Source: Oligoflexus tunisiensis (GTDB taxonomy: Bacteria; Bdellovibrionota_B; Oligoflexia; Oligoflexales; Oligoflexaceae). From it: DNA of 64,000 bases. The stretch covers positions 746,828 to 810,827 of the forward strand of contig NZ_BDFO01000001.1 in NCBI RefSeq assembly GCF_001748245.1, written 5' to 3'. This document shows positions 17,125 through 27,252 of the stretch, in pieces; position 1 is the first letter of the stretch, and each line of letters begins with the position of its first letter. The notes under the pieces are model-generated. The model searched no databases. It saw only the letters and a program-made list of their open reading frames with translations, and was not told the origin of the DNA. The translations under genes and the position numbers were made by a program.

Positions 17125-20100
17125 GTGACATTGAATCGAGCACAGTCTGCACAAAACACGGCAGCTTCGGGTCTTTTGAGTCTGAGCATGGTCAGCAGCC
17201 GCACTCTGACCTGGGCCGCTGCGCTTATTTTGGCCGTGATACTGGGCAATCTGGCCATGCTTTATGTAAATCTGACGAAGGTGCGGGAACATAATCAGCT
17301 CGTAACGCAGACTCATAATGTTCTGCGCGAACTGGAGCTGACCCAGACGGCCTTGTCGGAAACTGTGAATAACGTCCAGATCTTTCTGTCCACCCGTGAT
17401 GAACCTTTTCTTCAGACGTTTCAAGCCGGTCGTACTGCAGTCCTGGATAACGTCCGTAAACTCAGAAATCTGACCATCGATGCTCCGGAGCAGCAGGAAA
17501 AGGTGACCCGGCTTTGGGAAAAGGCGCTGGCTTTGCTGCAATGGCAGTCGGCAGCGATTGAGACGACGCGGCAAGGCCAGGGAAATGACTCCTTGGCCGT
17601 AGCCCAGGGTTCTGATGTCATGGCACAGGCCAAGGAGCACATGGATGAAATTCGACTCATAGTGCAGGATATGAAAGACACTGAGGGCCGAAAACTCAAG
17701 GACCGGGCGAGCCAGGCTGCAACCGCAACTTACCGGCAGGAACAGTCCATCCTGGCTGTTGCCGGCGTCACCGTACTGCTGATGCTGTTGGTGCAATACT
17801 ACATCCGTCGATCCATTCAGCAGCAGCGGATCGAGGCTCAAAGGCTTAATGAAGAAAACTGGTTGAAAACCGGGCTCGCAGAAGCCGGTCGTATGCTGCG
17901 TGGCAAGGAGACCCCGGAGGAGGTTGGCCGCGCGGCGCTGGAATTTTTTGCAGGGTATCTCGGCATGCAGGTCGGGGCTTTTTATGTTTTGCAGCATGGC
18001 CGCCTGCAGCTCAGCGCAACCTTTGCCCAATCAGGTCCACTGGAAGGTGTGCCGCCGACCCTTGGCTTGCGGGATAGCCTTGCCGGGGAAGCCCTGCAAA
18101 ACAAACATTGGATCGAACTCGAGGATGTGCCGCCCGAATATATGAAAGTGTCATCAGCCTTGGGATCCACCGTGCCACAACGTGTGGTGATCCTGCCTCT
18201 GCATACGGACGGTGAGCCCAGTATTGGCCTTGTGGAAATGGGTTTTCTGAAGGCCTTGCCCCACGGTGCGGCGGATCTTTTCGCGGATCTGAAATCGACT
18301 CTGTCTGTGGTGGTGAATTCAACGCTGGCCCGGCAAAGGCAGCAGGAGCTCCTTGAGGAAACGCAAAGACAGGCCGAGGAACTGGCCGCACAGCAGGAGG
18401 AGCTGCGTGCCAGCAACGAAAAGCTCGAGCAGCATACGGCAGCGCTGCAAAATTCGCAGGAGGAATTGCGCCAGATCAATGAAGAATTGGAACAGCAGGC
18501 CCAGGCCATGGTCCAGCAAAAGGAAGCGCTGGCGGAGAGAAATGAAAAACTTTTGGCCGCCAAATCAGAACTGGAGGCCAAGGCCCGCGAGCTTGAGCAG
18601 GCCAGTCGTTACAAGTCCGAGTTTCTGGCCAACATGAGTCATGAGCTGCGCACGCCGCTCAACAGTCTTCTGCTGCTGGCCACTCTTTTGGCGGAAAATA
18701 AGGAGAAGACGCTGACCGAAAAGCAAGTGGATTTTGCTCAGACCATTTTCAAATCCGGGCATGACCTGCTGGCTCTCATCAATGACATTCTCGATCTTTC
18801 GAAAGTGGAAGCGGGTCGGCTCGATCTGACGCGCGAGACGGTGGATCTCGATGAGCTGAACGCGCAACTGAAGCGCGAGTTTCAATTCACGGCGACCGAA
18901 AAAGGCCTGACCTTTGTCCTTCATCGCAGTGAAGAGGTTCCCGCCCAAATAGTCTCAGATTCCCAGCGTCTGCTTCAGATTATGAAAAACCTCGTCGCCA
19001 ATGCCTTGAAATTCACACCGGTCGGTCGTGTCACGGTCAGCATGGAACGCGGCACAGGCCCGACGCCGATCCTTTTCAAGGTTCAGGACACCGGCATCGG
19101 TATTGGCGAGGATAAGCAGGCGCTGATTTTTGAAGCCTTCAAGCAGAGCGATGGTTCCGTCAATCGAACTTATGGTGGCACGGGGCTCGGCCTCACCATT
19201 TCACGGGAACTCGCGACTCTTCTGGGTGGTTCGATTTCGGTGCAGAGCCAGCCTGGGGTGGGCAGCACCTTTACCCTGCATCTGCCGGAGGAGATGCCCC
19301 CGGTTCATGCGGAGACTGCCGAAGTCCAGACTCCCGAGCCGGAATCTCTGCCGCCTCCGCAGGATGGGCCTTCCGACCCGATCATCCCGGAAGCCTTGCA
19401 GCCGGATGATCGGCTGATACTGGTGGTCGAGGATGATGCCACCTTTGGCAAGGTGATGGCGGACCTTGCCCAGGAAGCGGGCTTTAAAACTGCGCAGGTG
19501 ACCTGTGGCGAAGCGGCCCTGGAGATCGCCCGGACGCATTCCCTCAGCGCTGTTCTGCTCGACATCAAGCTGCCGGATATGAGTGGACTCAGTGTTCTGG
19601 AACGTTTGAAAGCGGATCCTGCGACGCGACATATTCCCATCCATGTGATTTCGGGGACCAGTTATGTACAGAATGCCCTGGCTTTGGGTGCGATCGGTTA
19701 TTTGCAAAAACCGGCCCAGGCCGATGAGCTGAAAGACATCTTCCATCGTCTTGAGGGCACACTGGCCCGAAAGGTGAAAAGGGTACTTTTGGTGGAGGAC
19801 GACAAATTTCAACGGCAGGCGACCAAGGATCTTCTGGGGAGCGGTGATATTGAAATCACGGAGGCCAGGTCCGGAGTTGAGGCGCGTCAGAAACTTTGGT
19901 CTGAGACGTTCGACTGTGTGATCCTCGATCTGCGCCTGCCCGATATCAGCGGCTTTGAACTGCTGGAAGCCATGGATGCCGAGCTGCCTGGATCGAAACC
20001 GCCGATTGTCGTGTATACCGCAAAGGAGCTGAGCCGCGAGGAGCAGAATCTTCTGGAGCGTTATGCCCAGAGTATCGTGATCAAGGGAGCGCGATCACCG

Positions 20101-20586
20101 GAGCGTCTTTTGGATGAGGTCAGCCTTTTCCTGCATCGGCTGGAAAGTTCCCTGCCTCCCAAAAGTCAGACGCTCCTGCAGCAACTGCGGTCGGATGCGA
20201 TTGGTTTGAAGGGCCGGCGTATACTTCTGGTCGATGATGATATGCGCAACGTCTATGCGCTGGTGAATGCCCTGGAAAATCATGGCCTGAAAATCTCTGT
20301 GGCGCGCAACGGCCGGGAATGCCTCGCGCAACTGGAAAAGGATCCGGGGATTGAGCTGGTGCTGATGGACATCATGATGCCGGAGATGGATGGTTATGAA
20401 ACCATGCATCTGATTCGGGAGAACCCGGCTCTGAAAAAATTGTCGATCATCGCTTTGACTGCCAAGGCCATGAAAGGCGACCTGGAACAGTGCCTCGGGG
20501 CAGGGGCGAATGACTATCTGCCCAAGCCGATCAACCTGGAGCGATTGCTTTCGCTTCTCAAGGTCTGGCTGCCTCAGAAAATCTAA
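17125..20586 (+). CDS. hybrid histidine kinase: CHASE3-GAF-HisKA-HATPase-REC-REC-REC
   Basis: The protein has 1153 residues from a GTG start. A transmembrane helix (about 29-50), a helical CHASE3-like sensor (about 55-205) and a second helix (about 207-227) come first. They are followed by a GAF-like domain (about 245-395) and a long coiled coil rich in Glu and Gln. HisKA holds the phosphorylated His at 506 (NMSHELRTP); the ATPase has DTGIGIG and GGTGLGL. Three receiver domains follow with phospho-acceptor Asp near 813, 935 and 1082. The design allows an internal phosphorelay and resembles kinases paired with CheR and CheB. CheR and a second hybrid kinase follow in the same direction. Confidence 0.95.
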   Translation: MTLNRAQSAQNTAASGLLSLSMVSSRTLTWAAALILAVILGNLAMLYVNLTKVREHNQLVTQTHNVLRELELTQTALSETVNNVQIFLSTRDEPFLQTFQAGRTAVLDNVRKLRNLTIDAPEQQEKVTRLWEKALALLQWQSAAIETTRQGQGNDSLAVAQGSDVMAQAKEHMDEIRLIVQDMKDTEGRKLKDRASQAATATYRQEQSILAVAGVTVLLMLLVQYYIRRSIQQQRIEAQRLNEENWLKTGLAEAGRMLRGKETPEEVGRAALEFFAGYLGMQVGAFYVLQHGRLQLSATFAQSGPLEGVPPTLGLRDSLAGEALQNKHWIELEDVPPEYMKVSSALGSTVPQRVVILPLHTDGEPSIGLVEMGFLKALPHGAADLFADLKSTLSVVVNSTLARQRQQELLEETQRQAEELAAQQEELRASNEKLEQHTAALQNSQEELRQINEELEQQAQAMVQQKEALAERNEKLLAAKSELEAKARELEQASRYKSEFLANMSHELRTPLNSLLLLATLLAENKEKTLTEKQVDFAQTIFKSGHDLLALINDILDLSKVEAGRLDLTRETVDLDELNAQLKREFQFTATEKGLTFVLHRSEEVPAQIVSDSQRLLQIMKNLVANALKFTPVGRVTVSMERGTGPTPILFKVQDTGIGIGEDKQALIFEAFKQSDGSVNRTYGGTGLGLTISRELATLLGGSISVQSQPGVGSTFTLHLPEEMPPVHAETAEVQTPEPESLPPPQDGPSDPIIPEALQPDDRLILVVEDDATFGKVMADLAQEAGFKTAQVTCGEAALEIARTHSLSAVLLDIKLPDMSGLSVLERLKADPATRHIPIHVISGTSYVQNALALGAIGYLQKPAQADELKDIFHRLEGTLARKVKRVLLVEDDKFQRQATKDLLGSGDIEITEARSGVEARQKLWSETFDCVILDLRLPDISGFELLEAMDAELPGSKPPIVVYTAKELSREEQNLLERYAQSIVIKGARSPERLLDEVSLFLHRLESSLPPKSQTLLQQLRSDAIGLKGRRILLVDDDMRNVYALVNALENHGLKISVARNGRECLAQLEKDPGIELVLMDIMMPEMDGYETMHLIRENPALKKLSIIALTAKAMKGDLEQCLGAGANDYLPKPINLERLLSLLKVWLPQKI

Positions 20587-20602
20587 ACCAGAAAGGCATC
20601 GT

Positions 20603-21448
20603 ATGATGCACGGTTCGGTGGAGGATATCGAAATCAAGCTGCTGATTCAGGCGATTCATGCCTGTTATGGCTATGATTTCGGAGGCTATAACGAAGCATC
20701 GTTTAAACGGCTGGTGACTGTCATCCTGTCGAAATATGGCATTCCCACGATTTCACGGCTGCAGGACGAAATTCTTCAGAAACCGGATTTTTTCGCCAGA
20801 GTGCTGCCGGATCTGACCGTGACCACCAGTGAAATGTTTCGCGACCCGGCCTTTTACCGGGAGTTCCGCGAGGAGATCATTCCCTTCCTGAGCACCTGGT
20901 CGGCCTTCAAGATTTGGCATGCCGGCTGCAGCACAGGCGAGGAGGTCTACTCGCTAGCCATATTGCTGAAGGAAGCCGGGCTCTATGATCGTGCGGTGAT
21001 CTATGCCACGGATATCAATCCCACGGCTCTGAAGGTGGCCAGGGAAGGCATTTATCCGGTGACCCAAATCAAGCGTGATACGCAGAATTATATAGCTGCT
21101 GGCGGCCGTGAAAGTTTTTCCTCGTATTACATGGCGTCCTATGATGCCGTGCGTTTTGATCCGACGCTTCGCAAGAACATCCTGTTCGCAACCCATAATC
21201 TGGTGGTGGATGATGTCTTCTGCGAGGCTCATGTAATTCTCTGTCGCAATGTTTTGATCTACTTTGATCGGGATTTGCAGGCCAGGGTCCTCGACCTTTT
21301 CTCCCGCAGTCTGGTTTTCAAGGGATATCTTTGTCTGGGTTCCCATGAAACGGTGCGGTTTGTTCGGGGTGGCCAGGAGTTCCAGGCGGTGTCCGATCAG
21401 CATAAGATCTTTCGCAAGGTTGTCCGGAGTGGAGCACCGCTTCAATGA
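20603..21448 (+). CDS. cheR: CheR-type protein-glutamate methyltransferase
   Basis: The 281-residue product starts at the ATG at 20603, 17 bases after the hybrid kinase. It has the helical N-terminal CheR domain and the SAM-binding domain with HAGCSTGEEVYSLAILL, ATDINPTAL and the C-terminal CRNVLIYFD. It methylates glutamates, classically on chemoreceptors. Being flanked by two hybrid kinases without receptors suggests a chemosensory-like signalling operon acting outside flagellar control. The end overlaps the next gene by four bases. Confidence 0.95.
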   Translation: MMHGSVEDIEIKLLIQAIHACYGYDFGGYNEASFKRLVTVILSKYGIPTISRLQDEILQKPDFFARVLPDLTVTTSEMFRDPAFYREFREEIIPFLSTWSAFKIWHAGCSTGEEVYSLAILLKEAGLYDRAVIYATDINPTALKVAREGIYPVTQIKRDTQNYIAAGGRESFSSYYMASYDAVRFDPTLRKNILFATHNLVVDDVFCEAHVILCRNVLIYFDRDLQARVLDLFSRSLVFKGYLCLGSHETVRFVRGGQEFQAVSDQHKIFRKVVRSGAPLQ

Positions 21449-23079
21449 ATCCGGTAGGGGGTACAATGATAAGAACGAAAATTCTGCTCGTCGACGACCG
21501 TCGGGAAAACCTGGTGGCGCTCGAAAATATCATTAAGACCGATGATGTGGATATCCTCAAGGTTCAATCCGCGCCTGATGCTCTGGCCTTGCTGCTGGAA
21601 CATGAGTTCGCCCTGGCCTTGATCGATGTGCAGATGCCTGGCATGAATGGATTTGAACTGGCCCAGATCATGCGGTCGGTGGACCGGAGCCGGGATATTC
21701 CCATCATCTTTGTCACGGCCTCGGAAAGTGAAAAGCAACATATCTTTGAAGGCTATGAGCATGGAGCTGTGGATTATTTGCTCAAGCCGCTGATGGCTCC
21801 CATCGTGCGCAGCAAGGTTTCCGTCTTCGTCGATCTCTATCAGAAGAAAGTGGCTCTCATGCAGAAGTTGAAAGAGGTCGAAACCTTGCGCGATGCTGCG
21901 GAAAGCGCAAGCAGGGCCAAGAGCAATTTCCTGGCGAATATGAGCCACGAGATCCGAACGCCGCTCGGGGCGGTCCTTGGCTTTGCGGAACTTCTGCGTC
22001 TCAAGGATCAGTCGCCGGAAGAACGCGAGAATTGCATCAATGCCATCACGCGCAATGGTCAGCTCCTTTTGCAGCTGCTCGATGACATTCTGGATCTTTC
22101 GAAGATTGAAGCCGAAAAGATCGAAGTGGATCGGGTGACGGTGTCGATGGCTGATCTGCTCCAGGATATCCGGGCTGTGCATGAACACAAGGCCAGTGAG
22201 AAGGGCATTCGCCTCAGGATTGAAACCGAAGGGCGCCTGCCACGCGAGATCTCCACGGATATCCTGCGACTCAAACAGATTCTTTACAATATCGTCGGTA
22301 ATAGTCTGAAGTTTACCGAACGCGGTGAAATCTGTGTGCATGTCTCCTATAATCCCAGGCGTTATGGTGGGACCCTGCTGTTTCAGGTGACCGACACCGG
22401 TTGTGGCCTGTCGGATGCTGAGGCCGGTCGCATCTTTCAGCCTTTCATGCAGGCCGATGGTTCCACCACCCGGCGCTTCGGCGGGACAGGTTTGGGGCTG
22501 ATCATTTCCAAGCGTCTCGCCGAGCTTCTGGGTGGCGATGTCGTGCTGGTGGAAAGTCACAGCGGTGTAGGCTCAACCTTTCAGGTGAGCTGTGATCCCG
22601 GTCCCATTCACGAATCCCAGCTGGTGGATGGCGAAAGCCTTCTGAAGAAGGAAAACGGCAGGGTCTTTGGCGCTGTGGATTCGTCCTTGCGCCTGGATGA
22701 TATTCGGGTGCTGGTGGTCGATGATTCAGCCGACAATCGCAACCTTTTGAGTCGAATTATTGGCCGATTTGGGGCCATGGTGGATACGGCCTCCGACGGC
22801 TCGGAAGCCGTAAATAAAGCCCTGGGAGGCAACTTTGATGTGGTGCTGATGGATATTCAAATGCCCGGCACGGATGGGCTGGAAGCCACCGCTCAGTTGC
22901 GTCGGCAGGGCTATAACAAACCGATTCTCGCTCTGACGGCGCATGCCATGAAAGAAGAGCAGGGGCGCTGTCTCAATGCCGGTTGCGATGCGCATCTCAG
23001 CAAGCCCGTGAATTTTCGCAGCCTCGTCACGAGCATTGCAGAGTATGCCGGACGTCATCCGATTCAGGCGATGGGCTGA
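21445..23079 (+). CDS. hybrid histidine kinase: REC-HisKA-HATPase-REC
   Basis: The protein has 544 residues and no transmembrane helix. A receiver domain comes first (Asp 61 in LIDVQMPGMNG), then HisKA with His 168 (NMSHEIRTP), the ATPase (DTGCGLS, GGTGLGL) and a terminal receiver with Asp 470 (LMDIQMPGTDG). Two starts are possible: the ATGA overlap at 21445, or the ATG at 21466 with GGGGG 6 bases upstream. It could accept phosphate from the membrane-bound kinase two genes upstream through its first receiver (inference). The three genes form one operon. Confidence 0.95.
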   Translation: MNPVGGTMIRTKILLVDDRRENLVALENIIKTDDVDILKVQSAPDALALLLEHEFALALIDVQMPGMNGFELAQIMRSVDRSRDIPIIFVTASESEKQHIFEGYEHGAVDYLLKPLMAPIVRSKVSVFVDLYQKKVALMQKLKEVETLRDAAESASRAKSNFLANMSHEIRTPLGAVLGFAELLRLKDQSPEERENCINAITRNGQLLLQLLDDILDLSKIEAEKIEVDRVTVSMADLLQDIRAVHEHKASEKGIRLRIETEGRLPREISTDILRLKQILYNIVGNSLKFTERGEICVHVSYNPRRYGGTLLFQVTDTGCGLSDAEAGRIFQPFMQADGSTTRRFGGTGLGLIISKRLAELLGGDVVLVESHSGVGSTFQVSCDPGPIHESQLVDGESLLKKENGRVFGAVDSSLRLDDIRVLVVDDSADNRNLLSRIIGRFGAMVDTASDGSEAVNKALGGNFDVVLMDIQMPGTDGLEATAQLRRQGYNKPILALTAHAMKEEQGRCLNAGCDAHLSKPVNFRSLVTSIAEYAGRHPIQAMG

Positions 23080-23136
23080 CACGTGGCGAAAAGACCCCGA
23101 TGATTTCTGAAGGAAACCAGCGGGGCCCCCCATCCA

Positions 23137-24549
23137 TCACACAGACATTCCATATTCATTCGTCCGGCCTCGATCCCGTGATCGCAAGATCTGCGCAAAA
23201 TGTGAAGGCTCGTGCATCTCATGGTCTTCCATAAGATGTTGCTCGAACCAGTGACTGGTAAGATTCGCGGCCCGCAGCCATGCCCCTTCCTCTTCAAAGA
23301 GATGACTGGCCTGAGGTATGACCTCAATCCGCACCAATCCAGGGCGCATGCGCGAGCGGGCACAAACATTCAAATCCATGATGGCAATATCCTGTCCTCC
23401 CATAAGGAACAGGGTGGGTGCCGTGACTTTGCTCAAGGACTCACCGGCGAGCTCCGGACGGCCACTCAGGGAAACGATGGCTTTGATATCATGGCCCAAC
23501 GTTGCCGCAGCCTTGAGTGCAGCAGCCGTGCCGGTGCTGGAGCTGAAGTAGCCGATCGGTTGATGGTCGTGCGCCAGTTCGTTTTTCACCCATTCCGTGG
23601 CCTGGATAAGGCGTTTGGTCAGAAGGGGAATGTCAAAGCGCAGATGACGGCTTTGCAGTTCGGACGCCTCCTCCTCCTCGGTGAGAAGATCGAAGCGCAC
23701 GGTGGAAAATCCGTCTTCGTGGAGCCGATGAGCAATATGATCATGCTGCGGGCTTTGACCAGGATAGCCTGTGCCGTGGATCAGCATGACAAGTCCCTGA
23801 CTGTCGCCATCATGGATGAGGAGCTTTCCCGGCAGTTCAACTGCTCCTGCGGGAATGGAAATATGCTGCATCCCTGGCAGATCCTTCTCCTCGGGATCCG
23901 TCCTGATCCATGTTTCAGCCTGGGCCAGAAGACTGACCACTTCGTCATCCGAAGTCTGCGTAAAGTCCTCATACCACAGACCCACACCATAGAAGGGCTC
24001 GGGCGTCATGAGGCAGATCATTTCGTCGCCGAGCTTTTTCATGCTATCAAAGGTTGAGGGAGGGGCCAGAGGCACAGCGATGACGATTTTTGCCGCCTTT
24101 TGTTTTTGCACGGCGCGAATGGCTGCCAGCATGGTGGAACCCGTGGCAAGTCCGTCATCGACGAGCACCACAGTCTTCCCTTGGAATTTGAGTGGCGGCT
24201 TGTTCTGCCGATAGAGGGCTTCACGCCTTTTTATTTCCTGACGCTCGCGCTGTGTGACCCTTTCCACGACGCTGTCGGATATCTGCAGGGCATCGATGAT
24301 TTCCTGATTCAAAACCCGATCCCCGCTGCTGGAAATGGCGCCCATGGCCAGCTCTTCATGTCCGGGAACGCCCAGCTTGCGAACCAGAAACACATCGAGG
24401 GGAGCCTTCAGACGCTGGGCTATTTCAAAGCCCACAGGCACGCCGCCACGTGGCAGGGCCAGGACCATCACATTTGGTTGATCGGCATAGGCCATCAATT
24501 TTTCGGCCAGCAATTGTCCAGCTTCGGACCTATTTTTCAGCTGTTTCAT
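23137..24549 (-). CDS. phosphoribosyltransferase-dienelactone hydrolase-like fusion
   Basis: The 470-residue protein begins at the ATG at 24549 behind AAAGAGAA. Residues 1-215 are a PRTase with the 13-residue PRPP motif VVLVDDGLATGST and early ALPRGGVPVGFEIA. Residues about 240-450 are an alpha/beta hydrolase (LVMLIHGTGY, nucleophile region YFSSSTGTAAAL, APTLFLMGGQD, final His in ASHLFEE). The nucleophile elbow reads SSSTG in place of the usual GxSxG. Such fusions occur in several proteobacteria but are functionally unexplained. It is convergent with the kinase operon. Confidence 0.9.
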   Translation of the reverse strand: MKQLKNRSEAGQLLAEKLMAYADQPNVMVLALPRGGVPVGFEIAQRLKAPLDVFLVRKLGVPGHEELAMGAISSSGDRVLNQEIIDALQISDSVVERVTQRERQEIKRREALYRQNKPPLKFQGKTVVLVDDGLATGSTMLAAIRAVQKQKAAKIVIAVPLAPPSTFDSMKKLGDEMICLMTPEPFYGVGLWYEDFTQTSDDEVVSLLAQAETWIRTDPEEKDLPGMQHISIPAGAVELPGKLLIHDGDSQGLVMLIHGTGYPGQSPQHDHIAHRLHEDGFSTVRFDLLTEEEEASELQSRHLRFDIPLLTKRLIQATEWVKNELAHDHQPIGYFSSSTGTAAALKAAATLGHDIKAIVSLSGRPELAGESLSKVTAPTLFLMGGQDIAIMDLNVCARSRMRPGLVRIEVIPQASHLFEEEGAWLRAANLTSHWFEQHLMEDHEMHEPSHFAQILRSRDRGRTNEYGMSV

Positions 24550-24713
24550 AGTGATTCTCTTTGAAGTAGGAAGTGGGGTCGCATGCAACACTCCGTGCCT
24601 GTTTCTGGGGTTGTCTCGCGAACATGACAGTTCGAATCGTTTTCGCTACAGAGTTCACCTACAGGTCAACAGAGAAAGCGGACTCTGATGTAAGGTGAAT
24701 TCCATCCAGGGAC

Positions 24714-24962
24714 TCAACCGTCTTTCTTACCGCGGGCCTTGCCTCCAAGTTTGCCACCGCGCTTCATGGGTTCATGGTTTTCCTCGCGGCCATGACCCGA
24801 GCCGCCTGGTTTTTCACCACCACCGTGAATCTTATTCACTGTGGCCCAGGCGCGGCGTTCCGCTTCCTCTTCCGAAAGGCCACGCTCTTCGTAGCCCTCT
24901 TCAATATGCTCAGCCTGGCGCTTTTGCTTGTCTGTGTATTTGGATTTGTCACCCACTGGCAT
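24714..24962 (-). CDS. small basic stress-type protein (plasmid-stabilisation-like)
   Basis: The 82-residue protein is very hydrophilic: MPVGDKSKYTDKQKRQAEHI at its start, a conserved EEAERRAWATVNK and a Gly/Lys-rich tail (GGKLGGKARGKKDG). Homologues I recall are labelled plasmid stabilisation protein on weak grounds and behave like general stress or KGG-type proteins. It has a GGGAGA ribosome site. No partner that would make it a toxin-antitoxin system is adjacent. Confidence 0.75.
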   Translation of the reverse strand: MPVGDKSKYTDKQKRQAEHIEEGYEERGLSEEEAERRAWATVNKIHGGGEKPGGSGHGREENHEPMKRGGKLGGKARGKKDG

Positions 24963-25215
24963 GATGTTTTCTCCCTGGTTGAGGTGGTATGCGAGAAGGA
25001 GCCGGAGAACCTTTTTGCAAATTCTGCTCCATTCGCTTCACGAAGCACGTTACCTGGGTTTTTTATGAATGATCATGGAGTTCTTGATGTTTTGCAAAAC
25101 CAGCCCGGGGTGTGCAGAATGCAAAAGCAGGCAAGTTTGTCCCTCCCCATTTTCGACCAATCGCTTAAGCTGGAAAGTGGGCCCATTGGCTTAACTTTTA
25201 GAATCAATGTGAACG

Positions 25216-27204
25216 ATGGCACGATTGGCGTTGAAAATTCTTCTGCTCTTCCTTGGCTATTGGGGAACCACGTTCCCCGCCAGCGCCACGCCTTTTCCAT
25301 TGAAAGCGATACATAGCGGCGATCCTCTGGGCCGACATCTCTTCCTCTACAAGGATGACTCAGGGACCCTCACCGCCCAGCAGATTGCCGACCGCCGCGC
25401 CTCCTTTCAGCCCTCACAGGACGACTATCCCAACTGGAAAATGACCTCGGCCACCGCCTGGGCCTTTTTCCAGATCGACAATCCCTATCCTGAAGAACGC
25501 CTGATCTATCTTGAAAACTACTATGCGATGACGGATTCCATCCATCTTTACAGCTATGCCGAGGGGCAGGCCGCGCCCATCGCCATGATGGGTGATCACC
25601 TGCCTTTCGAAACCCGCCCGGTCTTTTATCGTCATCCCCTGTTTCCTCTGATCCTTAAACCCGGTATCAACGCTTTTCTGATTTCTGTCCAAACCAGCGG
25701 TCCCAACCGCATGCCTTTTCAGATCTGGACCCCCAAGGAACTTCAATACAAGATGGCCATCGAGAACTTTCTTCTTGGTGTGGCCTTCGGCTTGATCGCT
25801 TTCATGATCATCTATAATTACTTCATTTCCCTGTCACTGCATTCTCAGACCTACTTTTTCTATGTCGCCTATGGTCTGGGTTTTCTTCTGATGCAGATCG
25901 GTTTGCAGGGCGTGGCCGGCTATGTTACGGACTCTCCCGCCGTGCAGGAATGGTTGTCCAACTGGGGATTCCTGGCTGGCGTGCAGGCCTGTAACGTCTT
26001 TGCCACTCTCTTTTCCATGCGTTTTCTTGATTTGTACCATCACCTGCCGCGTGTGCATCGGCTCTTTTCCATGCTGTGCTGGCTCTATGCTGCTGTCCTG
26101 TTGACAGTGATTCTGCAGATCAACTACCGTATCGCAGCCTTGCTGGCAAACGCCATGACAGCCGTCTCGACCATCAGCATGCTGAGCCTGGGCCTTTACT
26201 TCGTGGCCAGGAAACACCGTCCGGCTTATTTCTATACCACAGCCTGGGTCTTCCTCCTGATGGGGGCTCTGTCCTTCTCTTTAAGCAATATGGGAATCCT
26301 GCCTGTCAATTTTTTGACGACCTATGGAAACCTTATCGGCGGCTGCTGTGAAATGTCCCTGCTCTCTTTCGCCCTGGCCGACCGCGTGCGTCACCTGCGG
26401 GAAACGCGGAACCAGGAGAAGGAAATCTATATTCAAAATCTCATGGCGAAAGAGCATGAGACTCACCATTCCTATACGCAGCTGGCCAAGATCGTTTACC
26501 CGCATCAGATTTCCCTGATGAAGCAGGGCAGGGATCTGGAAGAGACCATGCAAACCGGCAGTTCCACGGCTGTTGTGATCGTCTTTGACGTCATTGGCAG
26601 TACCCGCTTTACCGATATCCACAAGCAGGAGTTCTTCCAAAAAGTCTTCATCAAATGCTATCAACGCATGATGCGCCAGTACGATGAAAATAACTCCATG
26701 GCCGAAGCCTACCGTATCAAGGAACTCGGCGACGGTTTCATGTGCAGCGTCGGCTACCCCTTTCCCATACCCGAAGGCCTGGACCGCAGCTCCATCGCCA
26801 TGACCCTGGCTCTGGATTTTATCGACATCTGGAACCAGGTTCGAGCCGGCATGAACCCCGAGCTTCCGCGCTATTGCTCCATCGGGATAGCCGAAGGCGA
26901 GGTGCATGGGTTTTACCCGGTGGCGGGTGTGCGTGAATACGATTTGCATGGCGTGGCCCTTGTCCTTGCGAATCGTTATGAAAACCTGCGGCGGGTGCTC
27001 TTTAACAATGTTGAGGCCCATATCCTGACCGCGCAGGCCAGCTTCGTGGAGAAGTTGCCACTCCCCCTTCAGCAGAGGTTTCAGCGCTATGCTTTGAGTG
27101 AGTTGAAAGACTTTCAGATCCGGAATGATCCGGATGCGAAAGTATTTTATTCGATGTTCCTGGATCAGAAGAGTGCTGAGTCTTCGGGGGCTTCTGGTTA
27201 CTAA
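25216..27204 (+). CDS. 7TM-DISM receptor with class III nucleotide cyclase domain
   Basis: The 662-residue protein has a signal peptide, a periplasmic beta-sandwich domain (about 30-175) typical of 7TMR-DISM extracellular modules, and seven hydrophobic helices (about 185-385). A cytoplasmic linker and a class III cyclase domain (about 430-640) follow. Metal-binding Asp residues are in FDVIGSTRF and ELGDGF. The adenine-selecting Lys (IKELGD) and Asp (YDLHG) are present, which suggests cAMP. The Arg of the last motif is present (ANRYE), but the transition-state Asn of the usual VNxAAR is Val here (ALVLANR). Turnover may be altered or use the neighbouring Asn. Confidence 0.9.
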   Translation: MARLALKILLLFLGYWGTTFPASATPFPLKAIHSGDPLGRHLFLYKDDSGTLTAQQIADRRASFQPSQDDYPNWKMTSATAWAFFQIDNPYPEERLIYLENYYAMTDSIHLYSYAEGQAAPIAMMGDHLPFETRPVFYRHPLFPLILKPGINAFLISVQTSGPNRMPFQIWTPKELQYKMAIENFLLGVAFGLIAFMIIYNYFISLSLHSQTYFFYVAYGLGFLLMQIGLQGVAGYVTDSPAVQEWLSNWGFLAGVQACNVFATLFSMRFLDLYHHLPRVHRLFSMLCWLYAAVLLTVILQINYRIAALLANAMTAVSTISMLSLGLYFVARKHRPAYFYTTAWVFLLMGALSFSLSNMGILPVNFLTTYGNLIGGCCEMSLLSFALADRVRHLRETRNQEKEIYIQNLMAKEHETHHSYTQLAKIVYPHQISLMKQGRDLEETMQTGSSTAVVIVFDVIGSTRFTDIHKQEFFQKVFIKCYQRMMRQYDENNSMAEAYRIKELGDGFMCSVGYPFPIPEGLDRSSIAMTLALDFIDIWNQVRAGMNPELPRYCSIGIAEGEVHGFYPVAGVREYDLHGVALVLANRYENLRRVLFNNVEAHILTAQASFVEKLPLPLQQRFQRYALSELKDFQIRNDPDAKVFYSMFLDQKSAESSGASGY

Positions 27205-27252
27205 ATCTTCGGCGTAAAATTATTCAATATTAATAACTAGTTAATAGATTGT

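Noticed and set aside
21442..22560. 372-codon open frame opposite the second hybrid kinase
   Set aside because: The plus strand encodes well-defined kinase motifs; the reverse frame is a codon-bias shadow.
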